Source: Elusimicrobiota bacterium
GTDB taxonomy: Bacteria > Elusimicrobiota > Elusimicrobia > Elusimicrobiales > UBA9959
Length of the DNA: 64,000 nucleotides
Assembly: GCA_003482905.1 (NCBI GenBank)
Contig: DMXM01000018.1
Coordinates: forward strand, 100,899 to 164,898
Direction: 5' to 3'
Positions 1 to 8,037 of the stretch are shown piece after piece. Position 1 is the first letter of the stretch. Each line of letters starts with the position of its first letter. The notes under the pieces were generated by a model that was not told where the DNA came from, searched no databases, and saw only the letters and a list, made by a program, of their open reading frames with translations. Made by a program: the position numbers and the translations under genes.

Positions 1-1
1 C

Positions 2-484
2 GACGAGTTGTTGTCCAGACATCCGGGTGAGGCCTCCGGCAAACCTACGGGGGTGCCGGCAATCGACTCTTTTAAAAATGATTTTACAGGCGCAATGGAT
101 GATTTTTTTAATACCGCGAAAGTTATTTCAACGCTGCCTGCATTATTTAGGGCCGTTCAGGAGGTGTTGCTTGCCAAGAGGACCTCTGAGGGCGAAAAAG
201 CCGGAATACTCAGGCAATTCCGGCAAAATCTTGGCGCTATGAGTGGTGTTTTAGGAATGCTCGATGAAACTGCTGCGGATTATACTGGCGAATTTAAAAG
301 CAGGTACATACGTAACAACAAGATTGATATATCGTTTATTGAGGCCAGAATCGAAGAGCGGGCGGCAGCCAGGGGCGCAGGGGATTACATAAAGGCGGAT
401 GCCATTAGGAAAGAGCTCACTCAATTAAACATCCTGATTCAGGATAAACCTGGTGGGGGAACAGACTGGGCTATCTCAGCCTGA
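2..484 (+). CDS. cysS: cysteinyl-tRNA synthetase, C-terminal part (5' end outside window)
   Basis: The reading frame is open from the window edge and ends with TGA at 482-484, so only about the last 160 residues are visible. They match the C-terminal DALR/anticodon-binding region of class I cysteinyl-tRNA synthetase: a helical stretch containing NDFTGAMDDFFNTA, then an arm with KADAIRKEL and the closing pattern DKPGGGTDW, close to the family's usual IxDxPxGTxW ending. The enzyme charges tRNA-Cys with cysteine in the cytoplasm. The catalytic HIGH and KMSKS motifs lie upstream and cannot be checked. The first in-frame start-like codon (TTG at 8) is internal. Immediately after the stop the 699-bp repeat begins, so the gene sits exactly at a rearrangement boundary. 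Confidence 0.85.
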   Translation, partial: DELLSRHPGEASGKPTGVPAIDSFKNDFTGAMDDFFNTAKVISTLPALFRAVQEVLLAKRTSEGEKAGILRQFRQNLGAMSGVLGMLDETAADYTGEFKSRYIRNNKIDISFIEARIEERAAARGAGDYIKADAIRKELTQLNILIQDKPGGGTDWAISA

Positions 485-1179
485 TTGTAATTGGCGGATG
501 CAACAACCAGTTCAGGCGGCTTCTTTAGGGGCAAACTCCTCTTCCAGCTTTTGCCGCTCGTAAATCTGTTTGTAAAGGCCGCCCAGAGCGATCAATTCGG
601 CATGGGTGCCCTTCTCCGTCAGCCGCCCCTCGTCCAGCGCCAGTATCAAATCCGCGTGCTCTATGGTTTTTACGCGGTGTGTCGCTATCAGGCAGATGGC
701 GTCCGGCAGCTCCTCCCTGAACGCCTTCCAGAAATTCTCTTCGGTCTGCGCGTCCATCGCGCTGGTGGCGTCGTCGAACAGCAGCAGGTCCGGCCTTGAT
801 AAAATGGCCCTGGCTATGGAGACGCGCTGTTTCTGCCCGCCGGAAAGGGTGAACCCCCTGGTGCCTACGGAGGTCTCAAGCCCCTTCGGGAACTTTGCCA
901 GGTCGTGTTTCAGTTGAGACACCCGCAACGCGGTCTCCAGCGCCCGCCCCTCGAACCCCTCGCGTCCCAGGGTTACATTGTTTTTAATGGTGCCGGTCAT
1001 GATAAAGGCATCCTGGGTTACCAGGCCCATGCTCGAGCGCAGCTCCGCCGGCTCAAAGGTCCTTATATCCTTGCCGTTTATCAGCAGTTCGCCGGAGGAG
1101 AACTCCGTAAGCCGCGCCAGAAGCGAGACCAGGCTGGTCTTGCCGCAGCCTATCTTGCCCACCACCGCTACCGTCTGGC
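481..1179. repeat. 699-bp direct repeat, left copy
   Basis: Positions 481-1179 align without gaps to 6252-6950; I count about 11 mismatches by eye. The repeat carries the 3' part of an ABC exporter gene (minus strand) plus its short downstream spacer. It begins at the cysS stop codon here and just after the helicase remnant at the right copy, and ends inside the Walker A coding region in both. The right copy continues into the complete exporter gene, so this left copy is the truncated one. Confidence 0.95.
512..1179 (-). pseudogene. truncated ABC exporter ATPase domain (duplicate of 6283-8037)
   Basis: The minus-strand frame encodes about the last 222 residues of the exporter ATPase, from just before Walker A to the C-terminus (EEEFAPKEAA). 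It lacks the whole transmembrane domain and the normal start; upstream sequence changes abruptly at 1180 to unrelated IS-like sequence. Walker A (GKIGCGKTS), the signature LSGGQKQR, Walker B (LLLFDD) and the H-loop (IATHR) are all intact, but a lone NBD without its membrane domain is unlikely to work. Compared with the full copy it differs at a few residues: Leu instead of Pro in the helix after Walker A (SLLARL against SLPARL), KDIR against EDIR, and FEGRAL against FEERAL. An ATG at 1163-1165 could start a short protein, but no ribosome-binding site supports it. Confidence 0.85.
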
Positions 1180-1300
1180 TGCAAAGTTGCAGGCAGTTAT
1201 GACCCAGTAGTTGCAGGCTAGTTTGACCCTAGTGCTTCATTTGGTAGGGGTGGATTAGTTTTGTTGCAACCAGATGGTTAATATCGGCTGCAACTTTACA
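1180..1300. mobile_element. possible degenerate insertion-sequence end
   Basis: Directly after the truncated repeat come two imperfect tandem units of the form GTTGCAGGC-AGTT-TGACCC (about 1186-1232). Near 1289 the reverse-complement core CTGCAACTTT occurs, facing AAAGTTGCAG at 1184-1193. A related string, CTGCAAAGTTGCA, also appears at the other side of the island (6053). Repeated terminal motifs of this sort are known for IS21-type elements, but no transposase gene is present, so the assignment is tentative. Nothing coding was seen between 1180 and 1420. Confidence 0.3.
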
Positions 1301-1420
1301 CCGTGACCCCTAACATGAGGAAATAGCGCTAAAATGACCGTATCAATTTTTAGCTTTTGATATAATTATTTACTGAGTGGGAGCCGCATCCCACAAGGGG
1401 GCATTCTGCGAAGATTCCAA

Positions 1421-2578
1421 GTGAAAAACACATCTGGCCGGTTTCGAGTATTCCTGGAGCTTTTTTTGCTCCTCTGTTTCATTTTCCCGGCAGGTTTTGG
1501 TTTCTTCGCGGTCATGCTGGAACTGTCGTTGCCAGGGAAAACTCTCGGTTTGACGGCGTCAGCGCTTATCCTCGCATTAACCGCAAATCGTGTGGGAAGA
1601 ATGCTTTCCGCCACGGCAGCATCGGTTTCTCTTTTTAGGAGATATGAAATAATTGTAGCCGGCCTGTCACAAAGCGCGGCATTGTTTCTGATCTTTCGCG
1701 GATCAACTTTGTCTGATCCCAGTCTCCTGGCCGGAGGGGCATTTTTCCTCGGTATCGGTCTGGCTGCGGGCAACGTATACTTCCGGGCACTTCTGACCAG
1801 CGGCCGTTCTCACATAAGCAGCGTGCATTATGCGGTGGTATTCTATGTCCTTTGGGGTCTTGGGGTAGCTTTCGCCGGATTAGCGTGGAGTTATTCTCTG
1901 CAGGGCCAGGTTATTCTCGCTATGCTGCTGATCTCGCTTATCGGGACGGCGGCTTCCCAGATTATATTCAAGGGGTTGCAGGGGCACAGTGAGGGCGCCA
2001 ATGAAACCATCCAAGGCAGGAATGCTTCCGCTTACATGCGGATATTCTCGCTGAGTGTGCCGGCGGCTATTGTCTCATGCGTTGCGATTCTTTTTAATGC
2101 CACTCTTATCCCAGTGTTAACAAACAAGTTCGGTTTCTCAGTTGCGGGAACCGGGATTGCGGCCTTCTTTATAGTGATAGGCAATCTTTTTGCATTGCTG
2201 GGGAAAGCAAAGATGATTTCAGGCGAGCTGCGGAGATTTTTGACATTTGTCCTCGCCAACATCCTGCTGGTGGTCTTTCTTTTTGCTCTTCGGGATTACA
2301 AGGCAGCTGCTTTACTGATAATTATAGGGATTGGCTGGTCCTCAACGCTGAGCCTCCAGTCTCAAATGGACTTTATAGCGCTTAAAGCCGGCCCGGATAT
2401 GCATAGGGCAATACACGCCGTTTCAGAGATAGTCTCGGTAGCAGCCGGGGTTGCTTTCGCGTTAATAAATAAAGTCGGTATCGGATTGCTGGTACAATTC
2501 GTTTTCATAACTGGTGCGTTGTTGTTGTGGGCGCGGCTGGAATCTAATCGTCCTGTTCCCGAGGAGACATATGGTTAA
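1421..2578 (+). CDS. MFS-like multi-pass membrane protein
   Basis: A 385-residue protein made almost entirely of hydrophobic segments (about 11-12), with short charged loops, as in major facilitator transporters. A short N-terminal stretch (KNTSGRFR) precedes the first helix. I see no family motif precise enough to name a substrate. The start is GTG at 1421; a -10-like TATAAT lies at 1361-1366, but the ribosome-binding site is weak. The stop overlaps the next gene by 8 bases (ATGGTTAA), so the two are translationally coupled, and a third gene follows with a 4-base overlap: an operon of permease, GNAT-methyltransferase and sensor kinase. The operon looks AT-richer than its surroundings and is bracketed by the 699-bp repeat, which suggests acquisition as a unit. 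It may export or import whatever the second gene modifies. Confidence 0.6.
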   Translation: MKNTSGRFRVFLELFLLLCFIFPAGFGFFAVMLELSLPGKTLGLTASALILALTANRVGRMLSATAASVSLFRRYEIIVAGLSQSAALFLIFRGSTLSDPSLLAGGAFFLGIGLAAGNVYFRALLTSGRSHISSVHYAVVFYVLWGLGVAFAGLAWSYSLQGQVILAMLLISLIGTAASQIIFKGLQGHSEGANETIQGRNASAYMRIFSLSVPAAIVSCVAILFNATLIPVLTNKFGFSVAGTGIAAFFIVIGNLFALLGKAKMISGELRRFLTFVLANILLVVFLFALRDYKAAALLIIIGIGWSSTLSLQSQMDFIALKAGPDMHRAIHAVSEIVSVAAGVAFALINKVGIGLLVQFVFITGALLLWARLESNRPVPEETYG

Positions 2579-3887
2579 ATTCAGGGAGTTAACAAAGAAA
2601 GGCCGTGAGCTGGCGGAGATGTTAGTTTCTGATAAACCCAAATATGGGACGCAGATCTCGTTACCGACCGGATTCACGTTTCAGGCGCTGCTCAGGGAGA
2701 TGGAAAATCCGGCCGGCAAAAGGCGGATTGAATTCTTTGAGATCCTGTGCGGCCGCAAAATAATCGGATTCTGTTATTACACGGTCTATGAAAGGTATCG
2801 GGCGGCTGAACTAGCGACAATATTCATGCCGGGATATCGGGGGAAAGGACTGGTCTCTCCCACAATAAGATTTTTGATCAATCACGCTACCCGTACGTAT
2901 CCGCAGTTGCTCCGCGTTGAGGCGACGGCGTCTTCGGCAAATCCAAAAGCAATAGCTTCCCTTCTGTCCGCCGGGTTCAATGTGGAAGGCGTTCGCCCGG
3001 CTGGATATGTGCGGGGGAACAAGATCAGTGACGCTGTCCTTTTGGGGGTAGTCTTAAAGCGGGATGACATGGCGCCGTCCTCAATGTACCAGATCGAGTC
3101 GTTCAGGGATAAAACCCTCGAGCGCAAGCGGCTTCTTAAGCAGGGTGAGATATTGCTGGATCAGGAAGCTGAATTAATACGAAATACCGGGCTGCAGGAG
3201 AAATTTTCCAAGGCAGAACGGATAGTGGATATCGGCTGCGGCTTCGGGCAATTTGCCGCCTGGTTGAGCAAGGCTTTTCCTGAGACAGATAAGATATTCG
3301 GGGTTGACCCTTCCAGATGGATGATACGTGCTTCGGAGGCTAGCGGCAACCGGAAAGTAAAATTGGTGTGTTCGGACGGCCTAAAATTCCTTGATGCACT
3401 GCCGGCTGGCGGCACTGACGCTGTCTGCATGAGGTTTGTCATAAATCATATACCGGAAAGGTTATGGGGGCGCTGGCTTACCGCGGCGCGGCGCTGTCTT
3501 AAACCCGGCGGTTTTATATATCTGACTCTCTCTGACGCCAACTATTACAAAACATTTCCCGGTTTGCCCCTCATGGACTTGCTCTTCAGTCATAAAAAGC
3601 TCCTGAGGGAGAAGAATGGCGGGGTATGGAATGTCCCCGCGGTTATAGGAGGACACCTGTATGCGGCCGGGTTTAGAAATATTACTCAGAAATCGACCTG
3701 CCTTAGCACCGAAAAAATGGGCAAACAGAATTATGCCTCCAGTGTAGGGGACCAGTTTGTATGGGGTGTTGAGGAGAGTTGGGGCCGCACCGGTGAGCTT
3801 GCCCGTAAATCGCTTATTGACGCGGCGAAGGCACAAAACTTCTGGGGACAGGTTAAGTTCGGTATTCACATCGGAGAAAAAGCATGA
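2571..3887 (+). CDS. GNAT acetyltransferase fused to class I SAM methyltransferase
   Basis: Start chosen at ATG 2571 because GAGGAGA lies just upstream and it overlaps the previous stop; an earlier in-frame ATG at 2514 would bury the start in the permease gene. The 438-residue product has two domains. Residues about 45-165 look like a GNAT N-acetyltransferase: a strand (GRKIIGFCYYTV), then the acetyl-CoA loop FMPGYRGKGLVSPTIRFLIN and a late segment about crowding ASSANPKAIASLLSAGF. Residues about 200-360 are a Rossmann methyltransferase with motif I DIGCGFGQ (D220), the acidic strand end IFGVDPS, and the late motif RCLKPGGFIYLTLSD. Such fusions imply tandem modification of one small molecule or peptide. 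The substrate is unknown; sitting between a permease and a membrane sensor suggests a made-exported-sensed signal, which is inference. Confidence 0.75.
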   Translation: MVKFRELTKKGRELAEMLVSDKPKYGTQISLPTGFTFQALLREMENPAGKRRIEFFEILCGRKIIGFCYYTVYERYRAAELATIFMPGYRGKGLVSPTIRFLINHATRTYPQLLRVEATASSANPKAIASLLSAGFNVEGVRPAGYVRGNKISDAVLLGVVLKRDDMAPSSMYQIESFRDKTLERKRLLKQGEILLDQEAELIRNTGLQEKFSKAERIVDIGCGFGQFAAWLSKAFPETDKIFGVDPSRWMIRASEASGNRKVKLVCSDGLKFLDALPAGGTDAVCMRFVINHIPERLWGRWLTAARRCLKPGGFIYLTLSDANYYKTFPGLPLMDLLFSHKKLLREKNGGVWNVPAVIGGHLYAAGFRNITQKSTCLSTEKMGKQNYASSVGDQFVWGVEESWGRTGELARKSLIDAAKAQNFWGQVKFGIHIGEKA

Positions 3888-6049
3888 GGTCTTTTTGCGC
3901 GGGACTCTTGGGCTTATTTACCTTATGGGCCCTGCCCGGCGGCGCGCACGCCTCCGATGTCTACCGTTTAACGGTAGGCACGGTAACTGCCCAGGAACTT
4001 ATGCCCGTAAAACGGGATGCGGGCTTATACCCTAGCCTTCCTGCCGCCCAGGCTGCGGTTATTAAATTGGCGGCACAACGCGCAATATTTTCATTCGATT
4101 TCAAGCTCCCTGAGAGTCTGTGCGGGCGGGAAGATGTTGGTATTTATATGGGTGTTATTTACGATCAGGATCGGGCGTTTCTGAACAGTGAATTGATAGG
4201 GATAACCGCCGATCCGGAGCATGTCGATATCCGCAAGACAGGTAAGGCCAGACTGTATCTATTACCCAAACGGCTGCTAAAATGCGGGCAGGCGAACACT
4301 ATAAAGATTGATGTCAGGAGCTTGGTGGGGAAGAGGCTTGGACCTTTTGGCGGCGATATACGCGTGGGCCCCTGGTGGGAGTTGGAACGTCCGGCAGATC
4401 TTCTTCAGGAATACATGTTGTTTTTTAGGGAAATCGGCCTGCTGATCCTTTCCGTGACATTTGTTTTATTTGGCTTGTTCTGGAAATATTCATTTAACCG
4501 CCGTCAGATGGCGTTTGTGTCTTTTGCTTTCTGGGCGGGACTTATGTGCGTCAGCCTCAGCGGTTGGCTTTTCTCGCTGATTGGATATCCGGCGCTTTTA
4601 TATGCAGTTCACGCTGCCCTAGTCTGTACAATGCTTGTTGAATTGAGCCGGCTAATTGCCTTGTATGCGGAAAGAGGGATTGTAACTAAGCTATCTCATT
4701 TCTGGTCCGGGACACTCTCCTTTGCATGTTTCTGCGTCTTTTTCAGTTATCTGCCGTCAGTTAATATGGTGCAGGTGTACAGATTTATCCTGCTTGCTTT
4801 TATAATGTATGCCGTGGGCTTTCTGTTTTATGCTCATGTGCATAAATATTTTCGTGGCAAAGTTGCAGAAGGGATATTTTTGTGGCTTGTGGTTATTGGG
4901 GTGATTTCTGATACCTTGCGGATATGGGGCCTTCACTCCGGCCAGAATATATCCGCCTATTTAGTAGCGGTTTCCGTGGTTGGGCTTGGCCTTGTATTGG
5001 CTCGTGAACTTGTGGGGGTGTTTAAAACGGCGGCTGACGCGCAGCGTATCCGATACGAAAAAGAAAGATTTGAGTTGTTAAGCGATATGGCAATGCAGGT
5101 CGCGCATGATATCCGCTCGCCGCTAGCGGCGCTGGATGTGGCACTTAACGACCTGTCAGCGCTGCCGCCGGATAAACGCGAACTGGCTAGTGGGGCAGTT
5201 GGACGCATAGGTGAAATTGCCCGCGACCTGCTGGAGAATTATAAGAGCCCCGGAGGTAAATCGTTACCTGTGGGAAAAGCCGTTTCGCCACAGGAACTGA
5301 AGACTCTTATCGAGCCGATTCTGTATGAGAAACGCGCCCAGCACTCTTCCAAACCGGGCGTTGTTATAGAGTACACCGCGCAGGAAGTCTATGCCGCCGT
5401 TCAGCCCACCGAACTGCGCCGTATAGTATCCAACCTTGTGAACAACGCTGTTGAGGCTTTTGAATCAGTGGGTAAAGTGGCGGTTGACCTTTCACGATTG
5501 GACGGCAAGGTCCTATTGAAGGTTTCCGACAATGGCAAGGGGATTCCCGCGGAGATACTGGCGAAGCTTGGCCGGAGAGGCGAAACCCACGGCAAAGCGG
5601 GGGGGACAGGGCTTGGGCTTTACCATGCCCGCACTTCGGTAGAAAGCTGGGGTGGGATGCTGAATATAGATTCAAAACCCGGCTCAGGGACGGCTGTTAC
5701 AATAGAGTTGCCGGCAATAGAAGATGTTAAGTTCCCCAAGACCGTTGTCTTGGTAGACGATGACGCTCTGGTGCGGATGAACTGGAAAACGGCTGCAAAG
5801 GGCAAAGGTATCGCATTACAGGCCTTTTCCTCGCCCGATGCCTTCCTTGCCATTGAGCCTCCTGTGGCTAAAGACACGCCTATATACCTGGATTCTGACT
5901 TGGGGGACGGGGTTAAGGGCGAGGACATAGCCCAGAGCCTTAAAGAAAAGGGCTATTCAAATATCTGCCTTGAAACCGGCCACTCTACTGAGAAGTTCTC
6001 CCACATCCCTTGGCTCAAAGTCATCGGCAAAGAACCGCCTTGGCAGTAA
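3884..6049 (+). CDS. 7TM hybrid sensor histidine kinase with receiver domain
   Basis: Begins with a signal peptide (cleavage likely after AHAS), then an extracytoplasmic beta domain (about 25-165) with the pattern IYMGVIYDQDRAFLNSELIG typical of 7TMR-DISM sensors. About seven membrane segments follow (185-385). The kinase core has the H-box MQVAHDIRSPLAAL (H408), N-box NLVNNAVEAF, and G-boxes DNGKGIP and GGTGLGLYHAR. The C-terminal receiver starts VVLVDDDALVR, with the acceptor Asp in IYLDSDLG (D670), the switch Thr in ETGHS and Lys in VIGKEP. It ends right after the Lys loop, so the last receiver helix is short or missing. It would phosphorylate itself in response to an outside cue, but no output-domain partner lies nearby. 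It overlaps the preceding gene by ATGA. Sequence after 6049 changes to IS-like repeats. Confidence 0.85.
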   Translation: MRSFCAGLLGLFTLWALPGGAHASDVYRLTVGTVTAQELMPVKRDAGLYPSLPAAQAAVIKLAAQRAIFSFDFKLPESLCGREDVGIYMGVIYDQDRAFLNSELIGITADPEHVDIRKTGKARLYLLPKRLLKCGQANTIKIDVRSLVGKRLGPFGGDIRVGPWWELERPADLLQEYMLFFREIGLLILSVTFVLFGLFWKYSFNRRQMAFVSFAFWAGLMCVSLSGWLFSLIGYPALLYAVHAALVCTMLVELSRLIALYAERGIVTKLSHFWSGTLSFACFCVFFSYLPSVNMVQVYRFILLAFIMYAVGFLFYAHVHKYFRGKVAEGIFLWLVVIGVISDTLRIWGLHSGQNISAYLVAVSVVGLGLVLARELVGVFKTAADAQRIRYEKERFELLSDMAMQVAHDIRSPLAALDVALNDLSALPPDKRELASGAVGRIGEIARDLLENYKSPGGKSLPVGKAVSPQELKTLIEPILYEKRAQHSSKPGVVIEYTAQEVYAAVQPTELRRIVSNLVNNAVEAFESVGKVAVDLSRLDGKVLLKVSDNGKGIPAEILAKLGRRGETHGKAGGTGLGLYHARTSVESWGGMLNIDSKPGSGTAVTIELPAIEDVKFPKTVVLVDDDALVRMNWKTAAKGKGIALQAFSSPDAFLAIEPPVAKDTPIYLDSDLGDGVKGEDIAQSLKEKGYSNICLETGHSTEKFSHIPWLKVIGKEPPWQ

Positions 6050-6145
6050 CCACTGCAAAGTTGCAATCGGAATTAGCCCTCTAGTTGCGACGAAGATTGC
6101 ACCCAATACTCAAGGGGCTCTCGTCGTGAGAGTCTCCGGTTTTAG
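6050..6145. other. right flank of the island with IS-like repeats
   Basis: Starts with CTGCAAAGTTGCA, the same 13-base string found at 1179-1191 on the left flank, followed by a further CTAGTTGCG unit. The two flanks are in the same orientation. No gene was seen. A stop codon at 6143-6145 closes the frame of the helicase remnant that follows. Confidence 0.35.
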
Positions 6146-6244
6146 GGGGGTTGCGGAAGTCAGGAGATGGACGACGCCATGTGGCGCCGCTGGCTCTACA
6201 CCGGCATCACCCGCGCCGAAGAAGAACTCTACCTGTTCGGTTAG
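6146..6244 (+). pseudogene. C-terminal remnant of a superfamily I DNA helicase
   Basis: The only open frame here encodes about 32 residues ending WLYTGITRAEEELYLFG then TAG. The YTGITRAEEELYL string is the well-conserved motif VI of UvrD/RecD-type helicases, where Arg contacts the ATP gamma-phosphate. The rest of the helicase is absent: an in-frame stop and IS-like sequence lie immediately upstream. The remnant ends 8 bases before the right copy of the 699-bp repeat. It indicates that a helicase gene once ran convergently into the ABC exporter gene and was cut off when the island arrived or when the region recombined. Confidence 0.7.
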
Positions 6245-6251
6245 CAGGCCG

Positions 6252-6950
6252 CTGATTGGAATTGGCGGAGGCAACAGCCACTTCAGGCGGCTTCTTTAGG
6301 GGCAAACTCCTCTTCCAGCTTTTGCCGCTCGTAAATCTGTTTGTAAAGGCCGCCCAGAGCGATCAATTCGGCATGGGTACCCTTCTCCGTCAGCCGCCCC
6401 TCGTCCAGCGCCAGTATCAAATCCGCGTGCTCTATGGTTTTTACGCGGTGTGTCGCTATCAGGCAGATAGCGTCCGGCAGCTCCTCCCTGAACGCCTTCC
6501 AGAAATTCTCTTCGGTCTGCGCGTCCATCGCGCTGGTGGCGTCGTCGAACAGCAGCAGGTCCGGCCTTGATAAAATGGCCCTGGCTATGGAGACGCGCTG
6601 TTTCTGCCCGCCGGAAAGGGTGAACCCCCTGGTGCCTACGGAGGTCTCAAGCCCCTTCGGGAACTTTGCCAGGTCATGTTTCAGTTGAGACACCCGCAAC
6701 GCGGTCTCCAGCGCCCGCTCCTCGAACCCCTCGCGTCCCAGGGTTACATTGTTTTTAATGGTGCCGGTCATGATAAAGGCATCCTGGGTTACCAGGCCCA
6801 TGCTCGAGCGCAGCTCCGCCGGCTCAAAGGTCCTTATATCCTCGCCGTTTATCAGCAGTTCTCCGGAGGAGAACTCCGTAAGCCGCGCCGGAAGCGAGAC
6901 CAGGCTGGTCTTGCCGCAGCCTATCTTGCCCACCACCGCTACCGTCTGGC
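6252..6950. repeat. 699-bp direct repeat, right copy
   Basis: Gap-free counterpart of 481-1179, in the same orientation, with about 11 mismatches. It contains the 3' part of the complete exporter gene. The distance between the copies is 5,771 bases and the intervening segment carries the permease/fusion/kinase operon. Confidence 0.95.
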
Positions 6951-8037
6951 CGCGGCCGGCCGTGAAGGAAATCTTTTTTAGCAGCGGGGCGCCCTTCTCG
7001 GTCAGCACGCAGACGCCACGCATCTCCACTCTTTCTATCCGGGCCGGAGGCGGCGCCGGGCGCCTGGGCCGCTTTACGGAGCTCCGGGCCAGCAGCAGTT
7101 CGTCGATGCGCCGTATAGAGGCGCCCGCCCTGTTGCCCGCCACAAAAAACTGGCTTATATCTATCAGCGGCCCCATGATCATGCCCGCATAAAAGTAAAA
7201 GGCTATAAGGTCGCCCAGCGTGGCCCGCCCGCCTATTACCATCAGGCCGCCGGCCAGGTAGAGTATCGAGATAGAGACGAAACTAGCCGAGTGATAGAAG
7301 TAGGAGAAGATGATGTCCAGTCTCGACGACGCTATCTCGGCCTCCTTCTGCCCGTCCGCCCTGGCCGCGAAAAAGGCGCACTGCGCCGCCTCCTTGGCGT
7401 TGGCCTTGATGAGTTTCACTCCGGTAAAGCAGGTTTCCAGAAAGTCGTAGATCAGTGTTATGCTCTTCTGCACGGCGTCGTAGCGCTCGTGCAGCCTGCG
7501 TCCCACAAGCAGCGAGGCCGCCAGCATAAAGGGGGTGGGCAGCAGCACCCAGGCGGCCAGCGCGGGGTTCAATATCACCATCATGATCACGGCGCCGGTC
7601 AGCGTGAATACCGCTTGTATGAAACGGAACACTCCCGAGCAGGAGAACCAGGAGATCTTGCGCGAGATATCATCCACCAGCCTGGCCACCAGGTCCCCGG
7701 TGGTGAACTTGTGATAGAAATGCTGGTCCAGGCCCAGAACATGCTCGAAGGCCTGTTTGCGGAATTCCCATTCCAGCCGCCAGTTCATGTAAGCGCGGCT
7801 GCGCTGGGCCGCCAGGCTCACCAGCGTATTGGCCACGCCCGCCCCAAGCAGCAGCCACACGCCGCGCAATATATAATCATGGGACGCATGCGCGCCCAGG
7901 CCGTTAACTATCCGCTTTATCAGGTAGGGGTATAGCGCCCCGAGCGCCGCGCTGACCACCCCGAGCAAAACTATCACCAGCATACGCCACTGGTAGCGCC
8001 GCCAGTAGGGCAAAAGCCACTTAAGGGCGAATATCAT
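6283..8037 (-). CDS. ABC exporter, TMD-NBD half-transporter with degenerate ATP site
   Basis: A 584-residue type IV (ABCB-like) exporter half: about six membrane segments in residues 1-310, then an NBD with Walker A GKIGCGKTS (about 367-375), signature LSGGQKQR, Walker B LLLFDD, D-loop SAMD and H-loop IATHR. The catalytic Glu after Walker B is replaced by Asp, the hallmark of the degenerate site in heterodimeric exporters such as TM287/288 and BmrCD. Its stop-side end overlaps the duplicated 699 bp. Its start overlaps the partner gene by 4 bases (ATGA), so the halves are co-translated. Residue Pro in SLPARL, just after Walker A, sits where a helix is expected and is Leu in the truncated duplicate. 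Substrate (drug, lipid or peptide) cannot be told. Confidence 0.88.
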   Translation of the reverse strand: MIFALKWLLPYWRRYQWRMLVIVLLGVVSAALGALYPYLIKRIVNGLGAHASHDYILRGVWLLLGAGVANTLVSLAAQRSRAYMNWRLEWEFRKQAFEHVLGLDQHFYHKFTTGDLVARLVDDISRKISWFSCSGVFRFIQAVFTLTGAVIMMVILNPALAAWVLLPTPFMLAASLLVGRRLHERYDAVQKSITLIYDFLETCFTGVKLIKANAKEAAQCAFFAARADGQKEAEIASSRLDIIFSYFYHSASFVSISILYLAGGLMVIGGRATLGDLIAFYFYAGMIMGPLIDISQFFVAGNRAGASIRRIDELLLARSSVKRPRRPAPPPARIERVEMRGVCVLTEKGAPLLKKISFTAGRGQTVAVVGKIGCGKTSLVSLPARLTEFSSGELLINGEDIRTFEPAELRSSMGLVTQDAFIMTGTIKNNVTLGREGFEERALETALRVSQLKHDLAKFPKGLETSVGTRGFTLSGGQKQRVSIARAILSRPDLLLFDDATSAMDAQTEENFWKAFREELPDAICLIATHRVKTIEHADLILALDEGRLTEKGTHAELIALGGLYKQIYERQKLEEEFAPKEAA

